From contig DYJC01000011.1 in the NCBI GenBank assembly GCA_020723305.1, positions 62,001 to 126,000 of the forward strand: 64,000 nt of DNA. The letters are read 5' to 3'. This document shows positions 54,190 to 62,527 of this stretch, piece after piece. Each line of letters starts with the position of its first letter. Position 1 is the first letter of the stretch. Made by a program: the position numbers and the translations under genes. The notes under the pieces were generated by a model. It was given only the letters and a program-made list of their open reading frames with translations, was not told where the DNA came from and searched no databases. The DNA is from Desulfosudis oleivorans (lineage in GTDB: Bacteria > Desulfobacterota > Desulfobacteria > Desulfobacterales > SURF-7).

Positions 54190-56013
54190 ATGAACAAAAA
54201 AAATATAATCTGGATTGTGACCGATAGTGTTCGAACTTACCGCTCGGGGTATGATGACAGAGACAGACTCGATGTTATGGATAAAATCGCTACAGAGGGT
54301 GTTGAATTTTCAAATGCATTTACCTCGGCACCCAGTTCAATTTTGGCAGCATCCACAATGTTCACCGGTTTACCCGCATGCTATATCAGCCGACATTATA
54401 ATGATTTCAGTTTTGATGACAATGAAATCGATTCACTTCGAAATTTACTAAAAGGTTTTGGTTATCATGCTTATTCCATTTTTGATGCAAAAGCCTGCAG
54501 GTGTGCATTACATTCAATGGCTGGAGCATTACCGTCGAAATATTTTCCTCCGAAAGTTACCCACGATGAGTGGTGGCCAAATAAAGAAATTACAAATATC
54601 TTAAAGCATCTTTTTGATAATCAATATGTAAAAAGTCCCTCTATATTTCTGCTATGGTATAACTGCCGGCATGATCCGAACACTTCTTATGAAATTGAGC
54701 GTGCGATCAATATATTTAAAGAGAATGGTGTCTATGATGATTCCATTTTGGTGATGTGTTCGGATCATGGCTATCCCGATCCGAAATCCGGTCTTACCGC
54801 TGAAACAATGAAAAAATACAGCCATGATATGATCATTACGGATGATAATATCAGAGTACCGCTTTTGATTAAATATCCCGGTTGTCCCAAGGGTAAAAAA
54901 GTGGAAAATGTGGTACGAACTTCAGATATTTACTTTACTCTGCTTGATATACTGGATGTCAGTGTCCCAAATCGAAACAAGATGAATTACAACTGTGAAT
55001 ACAGAGGTAAATCTTTGCTTGAGTATTTAAATGGCAATAAGGTAGAGCCTAGAATTGCAAGGACCGACACTCGATTGAGGCTTGCATTCGGCAGGGTAAC
55101 TTCATTGAGGTCGGACACCTTCAAATATGTTTATTACTGTGATGAGCATAAGGAAGGCCTCTATGATATGGTAAATGATCCCTCTGAAATGATAAATTTA
55201 ATTGATTCAGACAAATTAATCCACAAAGAAGAAATTGAAAAATTCAGAAAAATGCTGAACGATATGGATCAATCCATCAATCATTATCATTTGGATCAAT
55301 TAAAATTAAATCTTCAGAAAGAAATTCGGAAACGATATACGAGTGATGCTGTCGGACAGGTAAAAAGGATTTTAATCCATACGTCAATTTTAACACCGGC
55401 ATCTGTTTTACTTTATCTTATTGAGAGTCTGCAAAATCACTTCAAGAACGCCTCTATTGATTTTATAGGTGATCCTGAAAATAAAGTTAAATATCAGGAT
55501 GGAATATTCGACAATATTTACACGATAGAGCAATCGGACGATCTGAAGACAATGGATAAGGGGGTACTCGAAAATAAATATGACATCACTATTTATTTCA
55601 CTGAAAATAGCCGCTACCTGTTTATTGATCCGAATGTTGTCAGTATGCTGAAAAAAGTGAATTCATCAAGAATATATATGATGGATTACAACTTCTCAAT
55701 CTACTCCAACCTGTTCTCAAAATGGATTACCCCATTCATACGGCTATATAAAAGAAATCGTCAGTTTTACAAAGGTGAACCTTTATTGTTTTTTAAAGAA
55801 TTATATTCAACGATTAAGGCGGGTATTAAACTACATTTTTTAAAACATAAGGAGCAAACCTTTGATACGGAACAGATAAAAATAATGCGAGATAAAAATG
55901 TTGCGGTTTTTGATGGTAAAAATCCGTGGATTTCCGACAGAAGTGAAGACAAGGAAAAGCGCGATGCCTTTAACCTTGATTATATAAATAAATTAGGAAA
56001 AGCCAAGGAATGA
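54190..56013 (+). CDS. sulfatase/alkaline phosphatase-superfamily protein with extra C-terminal domain
   Basis: 607 residues. The N-terminal part (about 1-370) has the superfamily metal motifs: NIIWIVTDSVR near the start, TSAPSSILAASTMFTG at the nucleophile position and MCSDHGYPD later, followed by NIRVPLLIKYPG. The nucleophile stretch lacks the C/S-x-P-x-R pattern of formylglycine sulfatases (the Arg is Ser), so it may be a phosphotransferase or phosphodiesterase. The C-terminal part (about 370-607) opens VKRILIHTSILTPASVLLYLIESLQNH-type strand-helix, like the first half of a GT9 heptosyltransferase, but is short. No signal peptide or membrane helix is visible, unlike LPS phosphoethanolamine transferases. 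Confidence 0.65.
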   Translation: MNKKNIIWIVTDSVRTYRSGYDDRDRLDVMDKIATEGVEFSNAFTSAPSSILAASTMFTGLPACYISRHYNDFSFDDNEIDSLRNLLKGFGYHAYSIFDAKACRCALHSMAGALPSKYFPPKVTHDEWWPNKEITNILKHLFDNQYVKSPSIFLLWYNCRHDPNTSYEIERAINIFKENGVYDDSILVMCSDHGYPDPKSGLTAETMKKYSHDMIITDDNIRVPLLIKYPGCPKGKKVENVVRTSDIYFTLLDILDVSVPNRNKMNYNCEYRGKSLLEYLNGNKVEPRIARTDTRLRLAFGRVTSLRSDTFKYVYYCDEHKEGLYDMVNDPSEMINLIDSDKLIHKEEIEKFRKMLNDMDQSINHYHLDQLKLNLQKEIRKRYTSDAVGQVKRILIHTSILTPASVLLYLIESLQNHFKNASIDFIGDPENKVKYQDGIFDNIYTIEQSDDLKTMDKGVLENKYDITIYFTENSRYLFIDPNVVSMLKKVNSSRIYMMDYNFSIYSNLFSKWITPFIRLYKRNRQFYKGEPLLFFKELYSTIKAGIKLHFLKHKEQTFDTEQIKIMRDKNVAVFDGKNPWISDRSEDKEKRDAFNLDYINKLGKAKE

Positions 56014-56123
56014 TTCTTAAATCCAACGACATCGTTTTTCATTGTCGAATGGAATACTAAAATAACATTTCGCTACATGAAATCCCTTTTCAAAGAGCGA
56101 TTACACCGTTGAAAGGAACTGTT

Positions 56124-57395
56124 TTGAAAATTACACTAATCAACCCCCCGCAATTGAATGTCCTTGATGATAGGCAATACGCTCCTATCGGTCTTTTGTA
56201 CCTTGCCTCTGCACTTCGGCAAGATAATTTCGAAGTGAATATAATCGATTTGGCATCCAAGAAGGTCCATGAATGGAGTGATCTGATCAATGATGATGCT
56301 GATATCTATGGTATGATTTGTTTTACACCTGCTGTTGGCCATGTAAAAAAACTCGTATCCATTTGTAGAGAAAAAAATCCGGAATGTTTAACGGTGGTCG
56401 GCGGCCCTCATGCCAGTGCCGTACCGGAAGACACTCTCGCATTTACCAAATGTGATACAGTTGCAGTGGGAGAAGGAGAAGTTTCTTTTCCGAAATTTGT
56501 CAAAAGATATCAGCAGGAAGGAAAATATGAACGAATCTTGTATGGATCCAAAATTCAGGATTTAGATTCTCTAAAATATCCTTCAAGAGATTTGGTTGAT
56601 AACACTACATATACCGCAAGACTTTTTAATAAAAAAACGACCGGTATTATTTCGGCCAGAGGATGTCCATATAAATGTTCCTTTTGTGATAAAGGCGTAT
56701 TTGGCCCAAACATGAGATTCCGGAGCGCGGATAATTTTTTAGGAGAATTAAAAGAAGTAAAAGAAAAGTATGGATATGAATCATTCTTTTTTTACGATGA
56801 TATTTTTACAATCAATCACAAACGATTAAGAAAACTTTTAAAAGGAATTGAAGAGCTGGATATTCAATTCATAAGCGCGAATAGGGTCAATCTTATGACC
56901 AAAGAAATATTACGAGATCTTCACAAAGCAGGATGTGTAAAAGTTGCTTATGGAATTGAATCCGGTAGTCAAAAGGTTCTCGACATGGTGAATAAGAAAA
57001 CAACTGTCCAGCAACAAATTGATAGTATTAAAGCCGCGAAGGATGAGGGGCTTTATGTGAAATGCTACTTCATATTCGGATTGCCTGGTGAAGATGAACA
57101 AACTGTAGAAGAAACTAAAAAACTAATCGAAATCGCACAACCGGATCAGGCAAACCTATATACGTTTCAACCATATCCGGGAAGTGACATATGGAATCGG
57201 CCTGATCATTATGGCGTTGAAATTGTGAATAAAGATTTTGAAAATTATTATATGGTGAGTACCGATGGTACCGGCGGGATTAATTATCGTTTGAAGAATA
57301 TGTCCGATGAAAAATTCATAGAACTGAGAGATGATCTGGCGCGATTTATTCGGAGTAAAGATATTAACCGTCCTGAACCAACAAGCAATGTTTAG
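56124..57395 (+). CDS. B12-binding domain radical SAM protein
   Basis: 423 residues. N-terminal cobalamin-binding-type Rossmann domain (about 1-140: ITLINPPQ, YAPIGLLYLASALRQ, VVGGPHASAVPE), then a radical SAM barrel with the cluster motif CPYKCSFC (about 195-202) and AYGIESGSQKVLDMVNK. Class B members methylate unreactive carbons or phosphorus, or rearrange carbon skeletons. The motif DxHxxG of true B12 ligands is not evident, so cobalamin binding is uncertain. TTG 56124 has AGGA 6 bases before it. In a glycan locus it may C-methylate or otherwise modify a sugar. Confidence 0.85.
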   Translation: MKITLINPPQLNVLDDRQYAPIGLLYLASALRQDNFEVNIIDLASKKVHEWSDLINDDADIYGMICFTPAVGHVKKLVSICREKNPECLTVVGGPHASAVPEDTLAFTKCDTVAVGEGEVSFPKFVKRYQQEGKYERILYGSKIQDLDSLKYPSRDLVDNTTYTARLFNKKTTGIISARGCPYKCSFCDKGVFGPNMRFRSADNFLGELKEVKEKYGYESFFFYDDIFTINHKRLRKLLKGIEELDIQFISANRVNLMTKEILRDLHKAGCVKVAYGIESGSQKVLDMVNKKTTVQQQIDSIKAAKDEGLYVKCYFIFGLPGEDEQTVEETKKLIEIAQPDQANLYTFQPYPGSDIWNRPDHYGVEIVNKDFENYYMVSTDGTGGINYRLKNMSDEKFIELRDDLARFIRSKDINRPEPTSNV

Positions 57396-57409
57396 TCTGA
57401 GAGTGCGGC

Positions 57410-58282
57410 ATGAAATTACTTCTTATCGGTGGTTCTTCATTTATCGGAAAAAATTTAATCGAAAATGTTCCAGCTGCTTGGGAAATTGAAGCGAGTTATT
57501 GTCATTCAAAAGACTTTTTAAAATTTGTTTCAAAATTTCCAAATGTAAAACCGTTTTATCTGGATTTAACAGAAGTGAACCAGATACCCGAATTCGGAGA
57601 AATTGATGTCGTTGTTTACCTCGCTGGAATTGGTCCCGGTCAAATCACAGGCAATACGGAAAATGATAACAATCTGATGTATCGTCTGCATTCCGAAGGT
57701 CCATCCCTTGTCGCAAAAAAGGTTCAATCATGCAGGCAGTTTATATATATGTCGAGCGGGGTTTTTTATCTGGAAAATGACAATTCCGTCTATCGCAAAT
57801 CAAGGCTTTTGGGTGAGGCGAATATCCAGGCTAGTGCAATGGTAAACCATTTTTCCTATTTGATAATAAGAAATATGGAAATTTTTGGTCCTTATATGGC
57901 TAAACACAAAATTTACCGACGTCTTTGCGAAGCATGCTGTTTAAAACTGGAGAAATTTGCGATAAACGGTGATGGGAATAATCTGGTCGATACAATGTAT
58001 ATTGATGACTATATTAAGATCTTATTGAAAATAATAAATTCAGATATTACAGACGAGATCATTCCGGTTTGCAAATCTCAACCGGTAACTATTAAAGTAT
58101 TGGCAAAGGTTGTCACTGAAGTTTTTTCAAATCCTGAATTTACTCTATTTTTTAATGGGAACCCAACTGAAAATACACGGTTTGTATTAGATAATACTAA
58201 AATGATTGATCTATTTGGAATACAACCGGAAACATCTCTGAAAGAGGGACTTCAAAAATGGAAAGACAGGGGGTTACCCTAA
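57410..58282 (+). CDS. SDR-family sugar nucleotide enzyme with altered active site
   Basis: 290 residues. NAD(P) loop LLIGGSSFIGKNLIE; YMSSGVFYLEND gives the Ser strand. At the catalytic place the chain reads YRKSRLLGE, so the Lys of Y-x3-K is Arg. The C-terminal part follows the extended SDR plan (DTMYIDDYIKILLKII, ETSLKEGLQKW). It might be a reductase or epimerase with changed chemistry, or act with a partner. 14 bp after the radical SAM gene, so co-transcribed. Confidence 0.7.
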   Translation: MKLLLIGGSSFIGKNLIENVPAAWEIEASYCHSKDFLKFVSKFPNVKPFYLDLTEVNQIPEFGEIDVVVYLAGIGPGQITGNTENDNNLMYRLHSEGPSLVAKKVQSCRQFIYMSSGVFYLENDNSVYRKSRLLGEANIQASAMVNHFSYLIIRNMEIFGPYMAKHKIYRRLCEACCLKLEKFAINGDGNNLVDTMYIDDYIKILLKIINSDITDEIIPVCKSQPVTIKVLAKVVTEVFSNPEFTLFFNGNPTENTRFVLDNTKMIDLFGIQPETSLKEGLQKWKDRGLP

Positions 58283-58309
58283 TTTGAAGCTGCTATTAGG
58301 AATTAAATT

Positions 58310-59611
58310 ATGGATATAATGGAAGAATTGAGAAAAAATCGAAAAAATATCTTGAATTTATTTGAAAATAGATTGATTGGAGCAAATGGATTACCTGTTC
58401 TTTCAGTAGATGCTTTAACAGGGAGATTCGTCGATGAGACGTCTCTAATCTCTGAGTTGGGAGATTATTTACCTTTTCTATCATATTTTGGTAAAAATAA
58501 ATTTGCTGACTCTCAATTACAATTAGTAGAAGACCATTTTAACACAGAAAAATTTATTTGGACAAAACATCCAAAGCTTCCTGTTCATTCCTGGGCTTTT
58601 GAATATACGGATTTATTACTTGGTTTAATTATCTGTTATGAAATATACAAAAATGATCGTTATTTAGTTACAGCGGAAAAAATAACCGATTTTGTTCTTG
58701 AAACTTTTTATAATCAAGGCTTTATAACTACTCATCATTTTGAAATTTTTAAATATTCTCCACCAATCACATCATCTTTGTGCCTTATGTTTGTAGAGTT
58801 GTTTGTTGATATCTATATGTATACGAAAAAGGGAAAATACTTATCCTTAGCAGAAAAAATAATGAATAATATGATCAATACGGAAGGCTTCTCAAAGTAC
58901 GGTTTATTTCCCAGTTATTATCTATTACATAAACCCATGAGAATGGTAACAGGAATGTTTAATATACTAAAAAGATATGATGCAACGAAGTATAATGTGA
59001 CAGCAAGCCAAAGCCTATTGGCTCTTTACGTAGCGACAAAAAAAGATGAATACCGCAATGCATATATGAAGTGGTTTAATGGTGTTAATCAATACCTGAA
59101 ATATGAGGAAGGTGGTTATGCTAAAAGAGTAGTAATGAACAACCATAAAACAAAATTCGGTTTAGATCTGAAAAATTTTCATTTTATTGAAACATTTGCA
59201 GATATGTATTATTTTTCGAAGGAAGAATCCTTATTGCATGCTGCCGAAGAATTAGCAAATTTCTGGCTAAAAAAACAAGGTGCTACAGGCTTAATACCAT
59301 TTAACCCCCTAAATAATAAATCAAGATTGGACCCAAATGTCGATTTCAGCATTGGGCTATGTAAGCTGTATGAACTGACAAAAAAGGAATTTTATAGAGA
59401 AAAAACCGACCAGATAATTAAAGGTATTTTAACATATCATATCGCCCCATATGGAATGGTTGAATCCGTTGACATAAAAACCGGTGAGTTACTTGATCCA
59501 ATAATTTCAATAAAATTTTTGAGCTTGTTTTTAAAAATAGATATTCTTTATGAAAACAATTTTCAAAGTTATAATAACCGATTATTGTATTCTATTTTAA
59601 GAGATAGATAA
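58310..59611 (+). CDS. all-helical (alpha/alpha-barrel-like) protein of unknown function
   Basis: 433 residues, strongly A+T-biased codons (many TTA, AAA, ATA). Repeating helix pairs with aromatic ends (HSWAFEYTDLLLGLIICYEIYKNDRYLVTAEKI-type units, several times) suggest an (alpha/alpha)6 toroid like those of GH88, AGE or uronate epimerase/lyase families. No catalytic signature can be fixed by eye. No signal peptide, so if it is an enzyme it works on cytoplasmic glycan precursors. It lies between the altered SDR and the nitroreductase fusion within one transcript. Confidence 0.5.
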   Translation: MDIMEELRKNRKNILNLFENRLIGANGLPVLSVDALTGRFVDETSLISELGDYLPFLSYFGKNKFADSQLQLVEDHFNTEKFIWTKHPKLPVHSWAFEYTDLLLGLIICYEIYKNDRYLVTAEKITDFVLETFYNQGFITTHHFEIFKYSPPITSSLCLMFVELFVDIYMYTKKGKYLSLAEKIMNNMINTEGFSKYGLFPSYYLLHKPMRMVTGMFNILKRYDATKYNVTASQSLLALYVATKKDEYRNAYMKWFNGVNQYLKYEEGGYAKRVVMNNHKTKFGLDLKNFHFIETFADMYYFSKEESLLHAAEELANFWLKKQGATGLIPFNPLNNKSRLDPNVDFSIGLCKLYELTKKEFYREKTDQIIKGILTYHIAPYGMVESVDIKTGELLDPIISIKFLSLFLKIDILYENNFQSYNNRLLYSILRDR

Positions 59612-59638
59612 CATATAGATTTTTTACGGGATTTGTTT

Positions 59639-60868
59639 ATGGATGTTTTGGATGCAATTAAAAATAGAAGAAGTATTAGAAATTTTTCAGATAGAGAAAT
59701 TGAAAAGGATTGCATTGAACAAATAATTGAATCCGCTCAATGGGCGCCTAGTGCCTGTAACAAGCAAGCATGGAAATTTATTGCTATTACAGATAATAAA
59801 ATAAAAGAGTCTTTGGTACAAAATGCAGGATCTCTCAATCTTGTAAAATCAGCTCCCTTAACCGTTGCGGTGGTTTATCATAAAAAAATAAATGAATATC
59901 ACGATGCAAACATCCAAAGTGCATCTGCAGCTATACAAAATATGTTGCTGTACGCGCACAGCATAGGCTTGGGTTCTCTTTGGGTCTGTTCATATGGTGA
60001 TGAAAAGAAGATTTCTGAAATATTAAAAATTCACAAGGATTACCGCATGATTGCATTTGTATGTATCGGCTATCCTAATGTTAAAAGAAAAATAACACCA
60101 AAACGGAAGAAAATTGATCATATTGTTTCATATAATCAATTTAATTTTGGAGATGTTTATCCATCGTCATACAATTTAAATAACTGGAGTTTTAAACAGG
60201 CTGTAACCTATTGGTCTGATACGATTTATGCTTCCAGCCCAACACCTGATGTTTACATGAAAGGTATTGTCGGTAAAGAAGTTTTGCAGCAGGTGGATAC
60301 AGTAGTTCCCATACTTTCTGAGAATGATAAGGTTTTAGAAGTTTTTCCCTATGCGGGAAGTTTTGGTTTAAATATTTTAAAAAAAAAGAAACTGGATTAT
60401 TCGATTTTAGAAACCGATGATAAGATATTAAAATTTTTTAATGAAAGGAAAGAAGCGCTAAATATCAAGCAGGATATCAAAATAAAATTAGTAACAGATG
60501 ATTTAAAAATTCCGATGGAAGACAGTTTTTATGATAAAGTTCTGCTATTTGAAAGATTAAATTTTTTTCCGGAGCATGAAAAAATTATTAATGAGATTTT
60601 CAGGGTGATGAAACCAAATGGGACCCTTATTTTATCTTTTAAAAATAAATTTAGTTTCACTTATATTAGTCACCTTTTGTCGGGTAAGGGGGAATTATCC
60701 CCATACGAACTGCTTTCGATACGCTATATAAAAAAATTACTGAAAAGATTTAAAATAACAAAAATGGATGGGTATAGCTTAACACCAATAACTATTGCCA
60801 AAAAGACTTTCTTTAAAACATTTGGCAGAGTCATTATGATTTATTGCGTTAAAAAGCAAAACGAATGA
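59639..60868 (+). CDS. nitroreductase-methyltransferase fusion protein
   Basis: 409 residues. The N-terminal part (about 1-165) is an FMN nitroreductase: IKNRRSIRNFSDREI, ESAQWAPSACNKQAWKFI with FMN-contact residues, and HSIGLGSLWVCSYGDE. The C-terminal part (about 205-409) is a class I SAM methyltransferase-like domain: KVLEVFPYAGSFGLNIL for motif I (degenerate), YDKVLLFERLNFFPEHEKIINEIFRVMKPNGTLILSF for motifs II-III. I know of no standard family with this joining. ATG 59639 follows ACGGGA. The stop codon TGA uses the first two bases of the repeat element that begins at 60867. A+T-rich. Confidence 0.75.
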   Translation: MDVLDAIKNRRSIRNFSDREIEKDCIEQIIESAQWAPSACNKQAWKFIAITDNKIKESLVQNAGSLNLVKSAPLTVAVVYHKKINEYHDANIQSASAAIQNMLLYAHSIGLGSLWVCSYGDEKKISEILKIHKDYRMIAFVCIGYPNVKRKITPKRKKIDHIVSYNQFNFGDVYPSSYNLNNWSFKQAVTYWSDTIYASSPTPDVYMKGIVGKEVLQQVDTVVPILSENDKVLEVFPYAGSFGLNILKKKKLDYSILETDDKILKFFNERKEALNIKQDIKIKLVTDDLKIPMEDSFYDKVLLFERLNFFPEHEKIINEIFRVMKPNGTLILSFKNKFSFTYISHLLSGKGELSPYELLSIRYIKKLLKRFKITKMDGYSLTPITIAKKTFFKTFGRVIMIYCVKKQNE

Positions 60869-60988
60869 GCCATTTTCAAAAGTCTCTTGTTGTAGTTCCG
60901 GCGAAAACAAAAATCCAGTATTTTCGGCTCTTTTCTGAGCACTGACTTTCGCCGGTGTGACGCTTTATAATAGTTTTGAAATTGGCTC
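60867..60988 (-). mobile_element. MITE-like palindromic element, inverted copy
   Basis: 122 bp, reverse complement of the element at 39495-39615 with few differences (62 bases identical at the right end, then scattered changes and a small length change). Ends are GAGCCATTTTCAAAA and TTTTGAAATTGGCTC; one base breaks the symmetry. It starts inside the stop codon of the nitroreductase fusion gene. The remaining 125 bp to the next gene hold only a weak palindrome near 61039-61056. Confidence 0.8.
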
Positions 60989-61113
60989 AAATAATATTTC
61001 TATCGACATCGAATCTTCAAGAGATCCAGCGCTCAAGCCTCATATGAACATGTGAGGATAGTGTGTTGAGATAGATCTTTATTCCCCTACTCACATGAAA
61101 GTGAAGTTATAAA

Positions 61114-62505
61114 TTGAATCAATCTACTCAATTTTTTAATAAAGGACATTCAAAAGCATTGATTCCCTTTGTTATCGCATTAATTATGGGAATTCTTTTT
61201 ATCATTTATAAAACTCCCCCGATTCGTAGAGATTCTTTATCCTACCATCAAATGGGAGAACAGATCGCTGCAGAAGGTTTAATAAACGTATATGATAAAT
61301 CAATAGGTGGTGTTGCACCTGTATATCCTGTGTTCCTTGGAATTTGTTTTAAAGCATTTAATGGTAGTAACAATGCAGTTCGTCTCATACAAGTTTTGCT
61401 ATCTGCCGCGGTTTCTTTATTAGTGTATGTTCTCGCAAGAAGATATTATGGCGAAAAAATCGGATTAATTGCCGGACTTCTATATAGTTTTTGTCCGACT
61501 TTTGCTCACTATCCAGGTTTTTTTCTAAGAGAGACGTTGATTGTTTTTCTTTTTTTCATAAGCTATTGGATGGTATTAAATGCACTTACAAATAACAGTG
61601 TCAGTCTTTCTATTGTGGCTGTTTTTTCCCTTATAATGATTTTGTTATCGAAGCCTGTTTTCTTATTTTACGGTGCTTTTATTTCTTTAGCGCTCTATAT
61701 TTATTTAAAAAAAAATATCGGTTTGTGGAATCGAAGATCGATAATTATTTTGCTGATTGTAACACTGCTGCCCATCATATTTTCTTTCGGATGGATTCAG
61801 AGAAGTAAAAAAATGAATCCTACCGTTATTTCCAGCGGCCAAACCGGAATGGTCCTTTTATTCAATGGGTCTGAATTAGCATTGACTGGAAAGGAAAGAG
61901 TTGCACGGCTGGTTGGTTTGGTATCACGTAATCTTGCTGAGAGATTATTCCCTGAGATAGACTATAAGACACTATGGCCTTATCCTGCCGTGGCAAAAAA
62001 ATTGCTCGAAGACACAGAAAAAAATTATGCGTATTTACCGGATAAGCAAGGTCGTTTGTTACAAATGGTATATAAATTATATAAAGAGAATCCTTTTGGA
62101 TATATAGTTAACAGGTTATCCACTTTGATGAGATTGAATGCTTTTCAGTATCCATCAAGACTAAATGAAACAGATCGGTGGAAGGATTTCTATAACCGTA
62201 CAGACAATAAGTCTTTGGTAGTTGTACTTATGGATATAATATTAAAAACAATCAGCAACCCTTTTATTTGGGCTGTGGGTGGCTATATAATAATGATTAA
62301 AGAAAGGATGCCCATAGTACCCGTATTATTACCACCACTTTATATTAATCTCATTTATTGTTTTCTGGACGGAATTCCCAGATATGGTTTGCCAGCCCTT
62401 CCTTTTTATTTAATATCCGGAGCGGTTTTTTTCCATTACGGCTTTGTAAAACTTTTCCCAAAATTTTATCCGTTCAAAAAAGCCATATCGAATACTTCAT
62501 TATAA
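61114..62505 (+). CDS. GT-C (GT39/ArnT-like) membrane glycosyltransferase
   Basis: 463 residues with about 10 transmembrane helices. After the first helix comes RRDSLSYHQMGEQIAAEG, the acidic loop (D-x3-Y) typical of PMT/ArnT-type transferases that use polyprenyl-phosphate sugars at the periplasmic face. PVYPVFLGICFKAF, RYYGEKIGLIAGLLYSFCP and GFFLRETLIVFLFF are also typical. It may decorate the polymer or a lipid carrier-linked unit. The start is TTG 61114. It begins a new block after the repeat element. Confidence 0.78.
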   Translation: MNQSTQFFNKGHSKALIPFVIALIMGILFIIYKTPPIRRDSLSYHQMGEQIAAEGLINVYDKSIGGVAPVYPVFLGICFKAFNGSNNAVRLIQVLLSAAVSLLVYVLARRYYGEKIGLIAGLLYSFCPTFAHYPGFFLRETLIVFLFFISYWMVLNALTNNSVSLSIVAVFSLIMILLSKPVFLFYGAFISLALYIYLKKNIGLWNRRSIIILLIVTLLPIIFSFGWIQRSKKMNPTVISSGQTGMVLLFNGSELALTGKERVARLVGLVSRNLAERLFPEIDYKTLWPYPAVAKKLLEDTEKNYAYLPDKQGRLLQMVYKLYKENPFGYIVNRLSTLMRLNAFQYPSRLNETDRWKDFYNRTDNKSLVVVLMDIILKTISNPFIWAVGGYIIMIKERMPIVPVLLPPLYINLIYCFLDGIPRYGLPALPFYLISGAVFFHYGFVKLFPKFYPFKKAISNTSL

Positions 62506-62527
62506 AATACTTGAATAACGGAAGAAA

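Noticed and set aside
61039-61056. Imperfect palindrome CTCATATG/CATGTGAG before the GT-C gene
   Set aside because: Broken symmetry and no partner regulator; too weak for an operator call.
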